A stretch of DNA of 64,000 bases from positions 1,798,001-1,862,000 of the forward strand of contig BRKX01000014.1 in assembly GCA_026008535.1 (NCBI GenBank). The letters are read 5' to 3'. Below are positions 12,498 through 23,427 of this stretch, in pieces; the stretch's first letter is position 1; each line of letters opens with the position of its first letter. Both the position numbers and the translations under genes were made by a program. The notes under the pieces were generated by a model. That model saw only the letters and a list, made by a program, of their open reading frames with translations, searched no databases and was not told the DNA's origin. The stretch is from Perilla frutescens. Taxonomy: Eukaryota > Streptophyta > Magnoliopsida > Lamiales > Lamiaceae.

Positions 12498-12714
12498 TGT
12501 AACGACCCATTTTTCAAAATTTTATTTTTAATAAAGTCTTTTGATCTTGTCGTTACGATTGATTTAATATTTGATATATTATATTTATTTTAGTAGTCTT
12601 CCCTGCAGAGAAAATTAAAATAATTTAGTAAGATTAAGTATTTATAATAGGAATCAAAGTATTAAAATACCATAATTTAGAATTCCAAATTTCATAACTA
12701 ATATAAAAGTCTAG

Positions 12715-12798
<84 letters not shown>

Positions 12799-14506
12799 GT
12801 TTATCCAAATAGCGGTTAAATCATCTGTAAAATTTCCTTCCACTCACGTTCAATTCAACTAAAAAACTAGTAAGCAGTTTCTTCCTATCATGTCCAAACT
12901 CATGTCTTAATTACACTAGATATTTCAAAGAATTTCCGTCTGAATTAAACAAGGATGCATTTCCTTTTTCATACCAAATTTTCAATTCAAGTTTCAAACC
13001 AAAATAGAAAAAGTCAAGAGTTTCAGCAGCCAAAGTGTTGAATGGATAGATTTCAGCCACTCGAATAATCGGTAATTCTTAAATTCTCAATCTATATCTA
13101 ATATTAAATATCAGTATTCAAATTTTCGTATGTTTTAGTGTTATTGACAAATGAAGATATAAATATATGCGTACCATAGCCTACATCTGTCTTCTCTAAA
13201 ATACTTTTCATATAGAACTAATGAAACCATACACAATTCGGGCTCAATTTCTGAACAGTTGAAGAAAGTATCGATTGAAACAAAAAAAAAAACGTGCATC
13301 TGATATAATTTAATTCATATTTACTTCTTCAACTTGTCTTTTAATCGCAAAACCAGTCAGAAATAATTCTATTCCTATTTTGTGTTTGATGCTTTATTCC
13401 TCCTACAATTCTATCTCTCTCCAAGTTGTGACGGAACCGAGGTTTGAAATATAACTTTGGAGTTAAGCTTTCCTTTAGTTATCTTGATATGAAAATAGAA
13501 AAAATGTAATATAATATTAATAGTTCAATATACGTATTCTTCAATTCAGCCAAACTCATAAATTATTTGAAAGTTATTAAGTCTAATAATTCATAATTGG
13601 TGATTTTATAATATAAAGAATAGTTCGTCTGCAGATTGTAATAATTTCATAATTTATTAATAATCCAACCCATAAAATATATAAATTCTATTAAAAGTTA
13701 TAGTTACTAAAATATTTAATTGTTTCTCTGCTAGGCGAAGACGTGTTAGTTCCTGAAAATCTTTAACATTTTGCACTGAAAAGTCGAGTCAAAGGTCTTC
13801 AAAGTAAAGGTGGGGAATTTTATACGCACGTGGTTATTTATTATCCATTATATATTATGCTTGTAATTTGTTGTTCGACTGAGTGTTTATGTGAAAGTGA
13901 AAGTTAAAGTATGCCAGGGACCGTTCATAGGTCCGGGACCGTAAAAGTTGTCCTTGGGTCGCCCACCGTGCATGTGTATATGCATATACTTGTTCAGAGA
14001 CTGTTAATAGGTCTGAGGCCGTGATAAGTTGTCTTTGGGCTGACTCCCCACTGTTCAAACAATTATTATTATGTGACATGGCATGAATGTCTGAATATGA
14101 GTTACTTGTTTAATATGTTTTGGATAATGCGTATTCTCCACTGAGTGTATTCGTTATACTCATCTCTATATTACAACATTTCAGATTAAGGAGTTCGGTG
14201 ATGGCAAGGAGGAGATGAATATGTTATGAGTTTTTATTTAAACTTCTAGGTTATTAAACTCGTTTGACTACTAAACTTTAGTTGATATTTCTATTGGATT
14301 GTGTGTTTCTTATTTTAAAAATGTTTAGATGTTTGAAATATTTAAAATCGCTTCCGCACTATGTTATATGAATTATTATGATTTTCTAGTATTAGTTTTA
14401 TTAAATATTTAAGAAAATATTTTAAATTCTCTTTCATGTGTTATTTTACATGTTAGTTTTTTATAAAATAAATAGTATTCTAGGTTTATAAAATCAGGGC
14501 GTTACA
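12498..14506 (+). mobile_element. solo LTR (about 2.0 kb), TSD TATTT
   Basis: Begins TGTAACGACCCATTTTTC and ends CAGGGCGTTACA. The 5-bp direct repeat TATTT flanks it at 12493-12497 and 14507-14511. There is no primer site, coding domain or second LTR. Termini of the TGTAAC...GTTACA type fit a chromovirus (Tekay/Del-like) Ty3/gypsy lineage; that lineage call is inference. An ATA microsatellite sits inside. The flanking AT-rich sequence resumes on both sides. Confidence 0.75.
12717..12797. repeat. (TAA)n microsatellite
   Basis: About 27 uninterrupted trinucleotide units inside the solo LTR. On the minus strand it reads as a run of tyrosine codons, which creates a spurious open frame. Confidence 0.9.
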
Positions 14507-14924
14507 TATTTTATATATAGTATATCTTTTTTAGAAGTTATATCGATGATATATAGTATATCTTGAATATTATAATAAAATCAAGCACTAGACTTGACAT
14601 ATACAAAAAAACTAATTAACATAAATATATAATAAAAAAAATTGGCGAAGAAGAACTAATTTATAAAAGAAAGTAATTGCATTTACACCTAAATTATTTG
14701 AGAAAAAAATACAATGCAGAAATTAAATGGTGTATAAAAGGAGGCCAGTAGGTCTAGGTGGACCACTTCCAATTAATATTCATATCCTAAAAAATAAAAA
14801 ATTAATAATATATTAGATTTTAAATATTAAATATGTACACTAAAAGAATATAATTTGTAATTACTTAATTATAAAATAAAAAATAAAAACAATTAAAAGT
14901 AGTTGATCACCAAATTAATTTAAT

Positions 14925-15015
14925 AAATCACATTATATAAGATGAATGCGGCCGCCTCATTCGTCGATTTGGAAGTTCGATCAACCTTTTCATATGAATA
15001 AAACTGAAAAGAAAC
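14925..15015 (-). pseudogene. copy G of the unknown gene: exon-5-like remnant
   Basis: Only the exon-5-like block is present: a minus-strand reading FIHMKRLIELPNRR, with the usual TGA after the DR position replaced by CGA so that the frame runs on to 14928. No exon 4 or 3 upstream; the sequence there is unrelated AT-rich DNA. Confidence 0.4.
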
Positions 15016-15840
15016 ATTTTTGTTAGGAAATATATGTAAAATTTCAAAAAATTTAAAATTAAATTAATCAGCTCATATAATCTCATGAGCAGATGTAATA
15101 CACCGCATACGTATAGTACAAAAAATGGAAGATTCCATTTTGAAATAAAATTTAGTGGCAATTAAAAATCTATATCTTACATAAAGTAGGTATTAATTAT
15201 ATCTCAATAATAATAGTAGATTATTGTCCACTTGAGGATGATCTATTGATAAAGCGGTGTAAGTTTGAAGACAATTGTAATAATTCTCTCAAACTTTAAA
15301 AAATAAAGCAGTACGTATACAACGGACTTCCTTCCTCATTAATCTATGTATTTTTCAAATCTTATATATGTGTGTGTGTGTGCGCGCACATGCGCGCACA
15401 TTAAATTTCAGTCTTATAAATTGATTAATGTGCCAGTGAAAGACTTTTGAGTTTTGAGAAAATTCTTGGACAGTGAGAAGCCCCATCTCTAATTAAATTG
15501 ATAAGTGTATCAAGATATATAAACTCATTTCATTAATTAAATAGAGACTTTCGTACATGATCATTCTTGTAAAAACTGACACCATGATTCTCCAGTGAGA
15601 AAATTATATATATGTGTTGATCAATTCTTGCTTCATCTCTGCCCATTTCTTAAAATAAATTGATAGATTAATGATGTGAAGCTTTTAACCGAAGAGATAG
15701 ATGAAATAATTATTTAATCTTGTGTGTATAATGGTATGTATTTTGTATTTAAATAAACGGTAATAATTCAATTGTTGGAAGATTAAGTTTCCTCTCGTGC
15801 GACCGATAGCGTAAAGATTGTTGAACACATTTTTTTATAA

Positions 15841-15892
<52 letters not shown>

Positions 15893-16845
15893 GGGTCCTA
15901 AATATTTGTTTTAATGGGTACCAAATCTTAAAAAAAAATCCGTAATAATTAGCTCCAACCTTAAAAATAAGTTTTTAGTGTAGTGTGAGTTTCTACTTAC
16001 AAAGGAAAAATAAAACAATAGTATAAAACTTCCTCCATCATTCTATATTTTATTTCTAATCTTATTTACAATATTCTCCATTTCACTATATTTTAATTTG
16101 TTTCCGTTGTAGTGAGTGACTACATTTGCAAATCAAGAAAAATAATATAATTAACAAGACTCTAATATTAATATAATTAGTTTTGCACTAGATTGTACAA
16201 GGATGAAATGAATTCTTATTGAATGCAGTAGCATTATATATTTATGCATATTCATTTTTTTTTTCTTACTTAAATTTATTCCAAGATGCTGTCTCACGAT
16301 GCTAATTAATTTAATTGTCTGTCATTGAATGTAACTTCTAAATTTGGTTAACAACAAGAGTAGTAGGTATTTAATTGCGAACATACATATATCAATTTTT
16401 AAAAAAAATATTAATTAATTATCATAATTGATAGATCTATTCTAAGTATTACTCCCCCAAGTGCTATAAAAAAAGACCGATATGATCCTAATTATTTAGC
16501 TATATATAATATCGTAATGTATCTTAAAAAAATTAGAGAAGAATAACGAAATAAAAGGAGCAATTGCATTTGTACCATTATTTGAGAAAAATAAATAAAT
16601 ACAATGCATGTATTAAATTAGCTATTAAAGAAGGCTAATAACATCATATGCCTCCTTTTAATTATTTGATTGATGAGGTGGAGGACATCCAATCCATTTC
16701 ATGAAACCTACAAATTAATAATATATATGTTAGATAATTACGAATAGCAAATTTTTAATCAACCAATAACTTCTGAAAAATAAGATCGAATAAAAAAAAA
16801 ATAACTCACCCAAATTTTAACTAATAAATAGCATTGTATGCGATG
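15016..16845. other. AT-rich intergenic DNA with (TAA)n at about 15841-15890
   Basis: Contains fragments of the shared spacers, a GT/GC tract near 15368-15400, a (TAA)n microsatellite, and a 16190-16700 block related to 6530-6990. No gene. Confidence 0.55.
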
Positions 16846-16905
16846 AATGTGGCAACATCACTCATCGATCTGAATGTTCGATCAACCCTTTCATGGGAAT
16901 AAAAC
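16846..16905 (-). pseudogene. exon-5-like block of copy H
   Basis: Minus-strand FIPMKGLIEHSDR followed by TGA, the last exon seen in the family. In copy H it lies beyond the stop now present in exon 4, so it would be 3' UTR or untranslated. Conservation of this block in copies A, D, F, G and H suggests it was once the true C-terminus. Confidence 0.4.
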
Positions 16906-17080
16906 TGAAGGAAAGAATCATAACTTCTATCAGTATATGAGTTTTTTTTTTTTGTTATACTATAATTATAAAGTAAACATTTATGAGAAAAATTGTAATT
17001 ATATATGTGAAATTAATTACGTACCCTTTCATTTTTCAAAGAACCTATGCGCTCACGAAGCTCAACGGTTCATTTCCCTC

Positions 17081-17997
17081 TCAATCTTTCATCGAGTGAA
17101 AGATTAGATCCATAAAAAGAATTGGGTAAACAATTTTCTCAAGAACGGGAGAAATAGATCTTTGCCCAAGATAAAATTCTTTGGCGTCTAATTTTATCTT
17201 ACCATATTTTACATATGGCTTTAGAACATAAAACGTTCTATTCAGCGTGCCAACCTATAATCAAACAAAAAATAACCCAAATTAAATTAATTGAAATATA
17301 TAATTGTTTGATTCTTCATTAATAATTTTAACATACTAGTGATGAGGTATAATTGATTCATTACCTCATTCATAAACAGAACAAGTTCCTCCGTATCTTT
17401 CAAACGAAAGAGTTGGAAGGAATATTTTCTAATTTCAAGAATACGCGACGCAGTCAGATTTCGCCTTCGACGTCCAGAAAAATGATTCATGAGTTGTGGT
17501 TGTGGTTGCGGTGGTGGTGGTGGTGGTTCCTGCCAAAATAAATAAATAAATCACCAAAAAATATAGATAAAAAAATTTAATTAATTAGGAGTAAAAAAAA
17601 TCAATATACGCGTCTAGCTTCATCTTTAATTATACACACACACACACAAAATGCAAACACTTTCAAATTAATATATCAACAAACGTCACGTGTTTTATAT
17701 ACCGTAGCTAGGACCGTAACAATGATACATATATAGTGTATAATTAAGCAGAAAAAAATAAGGGGGAATAAATTAATTAAACAAACATGATGTTGCTGCT
17801 GCTCCTCGAATAGTCCGGCTTCTGGTGACGGCGGCGGCGGCGGCGGTGGAGGCGGAGGAGATGGAGGGTTATAATAGCTAAGCGGCAGGGGATCGAGGAT
17901 GCCGTTTACCCTATAGCACTGGAATCTATCGTCCCATACATTTTGTTGTGCCTGCAAAATGAAGATCCAAAATTGTATTAAAACTGAAAGAAAAACA

Positions 17998-18073
<76 letters not shown>

Positions 18074-18107
18074 CGTGTTGGTTATGGGAGGTTGATGTTG
18101 ATGCCAT
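17081..18107 (-). CDS. unrecognised gene (copy H), the only copy with 5' exons
   Basis: Modelled exons (minus): 18107-18075 (MASTSTSHNQH), 17951-17787, 17529-17365 and 17254-17081, all joined in phase 0, giving about 178 aa. Borders are CAG|GCA, CAT|GTTTGT, CAG|GAA, GAG|GTAATG and TATAG|GTT. Exon 2 has WDDRFQCYRVN followed by a proline run; exon 3 has prolines and glutamines, then a basic run GRRRR and the hydrophobic/charged core ILEIRKYSFQLFRLKDTEEL; exon 4 has YGKIKLDAKEFYLGQRSISP and ends at TGA 17083-17081. Intron 1 (123 bp) is a CT tract that is itself open in frame, so it could be translated. Compared with copies D and F, exon 4 has a one-base shift that removes the conserved end and exon 5. 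No signal peptide or membrane segment is seen. The basic run suggests a nuclear or nucleic-acid-binding protein, which is inference only. I do not recognise the family. Confidence 0.5.
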
Positions 18108-18149
18108 TTTTTGCAGATGCAAATCGAAAGAGTACTGCTGCTTGAGAGA

Positions 18150-18183
<34 letters not shown>
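18001..18183. repeat. GA/CT microsatellites in intron 1 and 5' leader of copy H
   Basis: A (GA)n run at 18001-18069 and a second at 18145-18183. On the minus strand these are CT tracts, one in intron 1 and one just upstream of the ATG, a common feature of plant 5' leaders. Confidence 0.9.
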
Positions 18184-18209
18184 TGAGAGAGACAGGAAGT
18201 GTTCGTCGG

Positions 18210-18217
18210 TATTTATA
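18210..18217 (-). promoter_or_regulatory. TATA box of the copy H gene
   Basis: TATAAATA on the minus strand, about 100 bases upstream of the ATG at 18107, with the CT-rich leader in between. Spacing suits a start site near 18180. It is the best evidence that copy H is, or was, a transcribed gene. Confidence 0.5.
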
Positions 18218-18468
18218 GAGGAACGAGTGCGCCGCAACAACTTTGTGCTTATGAGTTTTGATGCAAGAACGCATCAATTTTTTTTTCCTACGAATCTTTT
18301 TTCGGAAACCAGGCTAAAAAAAATAATCTTTTTTTTTTCTCAATATTTATCAATGTTTCAAAGTTTTATTTATATCGTAAATTGAATATTTGTGGGTCAT
18401 TATTATGGGTTGCATGTGATTAATTGTTTACGTGAAAAAGAAATTACCTTCTACCTTCAGAAGGTGGT

Positions 18469-18602
18469 CAGTGACAGATCCAGACGGAAATAATTGGGGC
18501 TCCATCATCGGTGAGATGGCCGAAATCAGTCGACCACCAAAACACATATAGAAAAAAAATGGTTGGGGTAAAGAGCACCCATTACCCCCAGATCCGCCAC
18601 TG
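18469..18602. mobile_element. short MITE (134 bp) with CAGTG termini
   Basis: Imperfect terminal inverted repeats: CAGTGACAGATCCAGA at the left and the complement CAGTGGCGGATCTGGG at the right, flanked by GGTGGT on both sides (18463-18468, 18603-18608). No coding capacity. Superfamily uncertain because the duplication length (6 bp, or 8 with mismatches) is ambiguous. Confidence 0.55.
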
Positions 18603-18719
18603 GGTGGTGACTCAGCGGTACCTCTACTTTTAGACTTCAGGCCAGGCCGCAGTACTGTCCTGCGGTGACGACGCAGTGTAAAAAAATAAAAAAACTCGAG
18701 GGGGGATAATATTTTTTTG

Positions 18720-19255
18720 CTTGTTGTGAGTTTTATGTTAGATTTATCGGTAATATATTATAGTTAAAAATTAAATTAAGCATGTTCGTACATGGTAAAC
18801 CATTAATTTTCATTAGGTAAATTTGCATACTCTATGATATCTTTTTTGACACGTGAAAGTCGCGCAACATTGTAAATGGCGGCGGAAGCTAGCTTTGACT
18901 AGGAGTTTGTGAATATGAAACTTGATCAGTTTAATATTATACTTTTGAGTTTTATGTTAGATTTATCGATAATATATTTTCGTTAAAAATTAAATTAAGC
19001 ATGTTTTTATATGGCAAAACACTAATTTTCATTTTGTACGGTATGCGTACTGTTCTATCAGATATTTTTTTGACACATGTAAGTTGCGCAACGATGTGAA
19101 TGGCGGCGGGAACTAGCTTTGACCAGGAGTTCGCGAATATGAAAATCGGTTCAATATTATACTTTTATACGATGTAACTTTTGAGATGTGAAAGTTGTGA
19201 AATATTTTAAATGGTGGCAGGAACTAGCTTTTAACTAGGGTTTGTGGACATGAAC
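18720..19255. repeat. tandem repeat, about 221-bp period, 2.4 copies
   Basis: The units start near 18724 (GAGTTTTATGTTAGATTTATCG) and 18945, followed by a third partial unit. Each includes the AATGGCGGCGG...AACTAGCTTTGAC block (18876, 19097, and a degenerate one near 19209). No coding frame survives all copies. Confidence 0.7.
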
Positions 19256-19308
19256 CAAATAGAAAAATTTGGTTCGAATCAGATTGAATTATATATACTT
19301 TTTAAGTA

Positions 19309-19608
19309 TTCCCTTCATTCCAATTATATTGTCCATTTTCTACTTGTACGTAGATTGAAAATATTTAGAAAAATAAGGTATAAAAGCTAAATTTCCAAGA
19401 TTACTCATATTTAAGATTTATAACTTTAAAACAAAAAAGATTTATAACTTTTTAAAAAATGGGGGAGGGTTATTTTTAATTTCAAAAATCTAACAAAGGG
19501 TGTATTTGTACATTACTATGGAAAAATAATATTTTTTATAGTAATGTAACTATATAATTCGGGCACCCTAAAATAGTAATATTGGCTATATAATTAGGAT
19601 GGAAGGAG
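19309..19608. mobile_element. Stowaway-like MITE, about 300 bp, TA flanks
   Basis: Terminal inverted repeats TTCCCTTCATTCCAATTATA and, at the other end on the opposite strand, CTCCTTCCATCCTAATTATA, bounded by TA on each side (19307-19308, 19609-19610). The CTCCYTCC..TCC terminus and TA target match Stowaway/Tc1-mariner MITEs. No coding capacity. Confidence 0.7.
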
Positions 19609-19677
19609 TAAGTTTTAATATTATTTTTTTAAAATTTTGAATTTCTATGCATTTAAAATTATCGTTATGATGGTATT

Positions 19678-20340
19678 CAATTGACTCAATTTACATTGTA
19701 ACTTACTCTTTTTAGGGTAAATTTGTCAGAATCTCGAACATGTAGATACATCGTATTATATATACATACAAAAAGTGGAAGAAGACGACACATAATTTTT
19801 TAAAATAAAATCGAGTGAATTCTTAAACGGCAGTAGAAAATTTTGTCACGAATTAAGTAGGTTTAATTCTATCCCAACAATCTGCACTCATAAAAGAAAA
19901 TCTATCCCAACAATCTCCACTCATAAAAGAAAATCTATCCCAAACAATCTGCATTAAAAAGAATTCTATCCCATCATTAATCATCTCCACTAAAAAAAAA
20001 AATAAAAAATTCATGACTTTTGTATCCGTAGGCACACATCGCATAACAAGCATTCTTATCCCAATATTACAATATATAATCTTGTAAATTTTTTTGGGTT
20101 AATGTTGCGTTTATGGCACAATGTAGGTGATATTTTATTGTTGCAATAGTCACATTCGCAAATTCTAATGAAATTAAGGAAATTTCCCAATTTTAGTTAT
20201 CAAATTTACTAGTATATAGGATTACATATTTATTGATTGATTTTAAGATTTTATGTTACTTCTAGCCATATTAATTGCAGATTGTATCAATATTTTTTCT
20301 TTTACCGATTTCAAACTGTGCAAATTTTGTTATTGTTCTT
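19678..20340. repeat. dispersed repeat copy (partner at 4008-4500)
   Basis: Collinear with 4008-4500 with an extra insertion near 20025-20150. It contains a three-unit minisatellite at about 19869-19955 (ATCCCAACAATCTGCACTCA unit, 37-bp period). Confidence 0.6.
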
Positions 20341-21906
20341 CTTTCCAATTTTACCCTCATAAAATCTCCTCCATAAATATGTTGAGGAAATTATGTAGAG
20401 ATAATATAGAGGCATAAGTATTACAACAAGAGAGAAATTAAGATATATATTAGAAAAATATAACTTAATAGGGAGAAAGGTTACATTTGTCGTATTTTTA
20501 AATTTTTAATTTTTATTGTAAAATCGAAAACATCAAATCTTTGTGAAACTGAGGGGGGTATATGAACTATGGATTTGGGTGAATTTATTGCAGTCCAATC
20601 TGTAGATTTTTGTTATTATTGTTATACTTCTATAGTTCTATATACACACACACAAATAGTATGAGCGCGCACATACACGTACACACACACATATTAACAT
20701 ATATGTATGTATATATATATATCCTACAAAAATAAATAAGTAAAAATATGATACAAATTGAGAAATATATATATATGTGCGCGCGCGCATGCATGTTTCT
20801 ATGCATGAACTATGCAATTATCAAAATCATTTTAGATCCTAGAGTTTTTGAGAAGCAAAATTATCAATAAGTTCATCAAAATCTTTTTTTTCCCAATATG
20901 TAATTTTTGAAAAAAAAAATCTAATTTTCAATCATCCTATAATATATGAGATAAAAGGACAACATAATATAGATTTTATTATTTTACATATGATACAAAA
21001 TATTTTATTGTTATCGATCTATATTTATTAATGATATTCAAAAAATGAAAATTATTATATATATATATATATATTAGACTTGTATTAAAAATATTTTATA
21101 AAATATTTTTTTAATATAATATTAAAATAAAAATAAAAGACGAGGGCCCCAAAAAAATGGGGGCCCATGCGTGGTGGCCCACCTGACCATCCGTAAGGGC
21201 CGGTCCTGTATGTATGTGTACATATTCTAAGATAAAGTTTAATTTTAAGTTTAGAGCGATGGTTTTTATATATTGGCTCAAACCTTATGAAAAATAAAAT
21301 AGTATGTATACAAAACGTACTTCCATCCACTCTTTAGCAACAAATTCTCAATATTTATTTAAAACGTACTTCCATCCTCATTTTATATAGATTTTTTTTG
21401 TGTATACACACACACACATTAAATTCCAACCTTATAAATTAAACAGTGTGTCACATAAAATTAATTTCTGAATTTGGTTAAAAACTAGAGTAGTAATTAA
21501 ATTGCCAACAGTGTATTTAATTCCTCTTGAGATCCTTTAATCCCAACTTGTGTGTGTCAATCGTATGCTAAACCTTAAATTTATTATTACATTTTTTCAT
21601 TTTTTTCTTCAATTTTAATTTCTTTTAGTTTAGTATAATTTTACATTATTATTTTGGGGTTTATTCCATCCAATTAGGGTTCATAATTATTTTTAAATAT
21701 TTAATTTTTCATTTTTTGTTAATATAATTGATTTTTGGGATTGATAATTCCAAACATAGGGTATATAATTTTTTAAAATTTTAATTTTTAGCAATAAATA
21801 TTAATTATAATTAATTAGAATATAATAAATTTTATTTTTATAAAAATGTTGAATATTTGATTTGAATCTACAAATTAATTAGCTATTTATCTTTTTGGAT
21901 AAGATT
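20341..21906. other. AT-rich intergenic DNA, possible DNA-transposon end
   Basis: Simple CA/TA/GC tracts near 20645-20800, a poly-AT stretch, and at 21138-21213 a G+C-rich segment ending AAGGGCCGGTCCTG that resembles one end of a hAT-type element; the other end is not found. No gene seen. Confidence 0.4.
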
Positions 21907-22868
21907 TGTTAGGAGTTTGTTATTTTAAGGAATTTCTAGATATTATTTTAGGAGATTATTTAGCTTTCATTTATATTTTTTCCTATGTAATAAATATCAA
22001 TAAAGAATGTATTCAGCACCGGTATATTTTTTTCTTCTTTTATATCGGTTCTAGAACGGACAAAGTGGTATCACAAGCCTTCTTCTTGAGGGATCTATGA
22101 ATACACATAAACACACGTATCAAGAAATGGAATCTGCCATTGCAATACCAATTTTTGATGGTGAAAACTATCAAGCTTGGGTTATGCAAATGAAGGTCTA
22201 TTTCGAAGCTTTGGATCTATGGGAAGCCATAGAGGAAGACTATCTTGTGCCACAGTTTCTGAATAACCCCACGGTAGCTTAAATGAAGGCCCACACGGAA
22301 AAGAAGACTAAGAAGTCCAAAGCAAAAAACGTGTCTGTTCTTTGGAGTTTCAAGTGCAATATTCACAGGAATCATGAACTTGGAGACCACAAATCAAATC
22401 TGGGACTACATGAAAAAGGAATACTAGGGCAATTAAAGAACCAAGAACATGCAGGCACTCAACTTGATTCGACAGTTTGAGATAATGAAGATGAAGGAGT
22501 CAGAAATGATTAAGGACTACTCTGGCAAGCTATTGAACATTATTAACAAAGTAAGACTTCTAGGTAAGATTTTTTATGATAGCCGAATTGTGCAAAAAAG
22601 TCTTGTAACTCTACCTGAAAATTATGAGTAAAAAATTTCTTCTTTAGAGGAGTCTACAGATTTGTCAAGCGTATCTTTGGCAGAGTTAGTCAGTACTTTG
22701 CAGGCTGTAGAGCAAAGAAAACTGATGAGAAAAGAAGATACCGTAGAAGGTGCTTTTAAAGCCACGAGAGGCAAATATGAGAGCAACAACAATTATGTTG
22801 CAAATTCACCTTGCTCACATTGCAAAATGTCGAATCATGTGCCAAATAGGTGTTGGTGGAGGCCTGAT
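21907..22868 (+). mobile_element. broken Ty1/copia retrotransposon: 5' LTR, primer site, gag remnant
   Basis: A short presumed LTR (21907-22072, TGTTAGGAG...AACGGACA) is followed at once by TGGTATCACAAGCC (22076-22089), a degenerate primer site complementary to initiator tRNA-Met. The gag remnant starts at 22097 and shows IPIFDGENYQAWVMQMKVYF, typical of plant copia gag (DUF4219/UBN2). It ends with a complete CX2CX4HX4C zinc knuckle (CSHCKMSNHVPNRC, about 22812-22853). Lesions: an in-frame TAA at 22280-22282, a frameshift soon after, a short deletion-type change near 22430, and a TAA at 22629. Protease, integrase, RT and the 3' LTR are absent; the sequence stops in a TA/TG microsatellite. Non-functional. 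Confidence 0.75.
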
Positions 22869-22870
22869 AT

Positions 22871-22871
22871 C

Positions 22872-22922
<51 letters not shown>

Positions 22923-22931
22923 TGTGTGTGT
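22871..22931. repeat. (TA)n(TG)n microsatellite
   Basis: TA repeat running into about 18 TG units, placed exactly where the copia remnant ends. Confidence 0.9.
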
Positions 22932-22992
22932 AAGTTTTCCCCGCTCGTATTTGCATGGGTATGGACGGACATGAGGGACACGATGAGTTTCC

Positions 22993-23124
22993 TCACTTGT
23001 TTCTGGATGCAATCGCCTGTGAACGCAACACGCGGATCATCAACTGATTTCCATGGAGTGCGGATGTCAGCTCTTCGTGTCGTCGTTTCACTTTCTTTTC
23101 AAGATCAAGTTCTCCATCCACCAT
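22993..23124 (-). CDS. small charged ORF, 43 aa, possible gene fragment
   Basis: Minus-strand ORF starting MVDGELDLEKKVKRRHEEL and ending IASRNK. Strongly charged and helix-like, in a G+C-richer island (about 22930-23135) unlike its surroundings. It looks like the end of a coiled-coil protein rather than random DNA. No upstream exon was found. A captured fragment or chance are both possible. Confidence 0.25.
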   Translation of the reverse strand: MVDGELDLEKKVKRRHEELTSALHGNQLMIRVLRSQAIASRNK

Positions 23125-23204
23125 CTACGTAAAGTACCCTCTTGCATTTTAGACGACTTATTTTAGTTTAATGTACTTTTCTGATTCAATTCTCAACTCT
23201 GCTT

Positions 23205-23298
23205 GCGTTGTGCTCATGTTTAAGCTTACTAGAATTGAATTAATTAATACACATGCTCATGTTTAAGCTTACTAGAATTGAATTAATTAATACACATG
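23205..23298. repeat. 43-bp tandem duplication
   Basis: The unit with GCTCATGTTTAAGCTTACTA begins at 23212 and again at 23255, practically identical. Confidence 0.85.
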
Positions 23299-23387
23299 CA
23301 ACAGCAATAGCTACCTAAGTCTTGTTTAATTATTTTCTTTTTTACGCTAAATTAATAAAATTATTTTAAGTTTTTCATCTTCAAATC

Positions 23388-23427
<40 letters not shown>

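Noticed and set aside
12634..12843. Open frame with a long tyrosine run
   Set aside because: It is the (TAA)n microsatellite inside a solo LTR read on the minus strand.
17959..18277. Several open frames of Arg-Glu or Ser-Leu dipeptides
   Set aside because: Translations of the GA/CT microsatellites; only the short exon 1 of copy H is kept.
20822..21213. Possible hAT-type element ending AAGGGCCGGTCCTG
   Set aside because: Only one terminus is visible and no target duplication was found.
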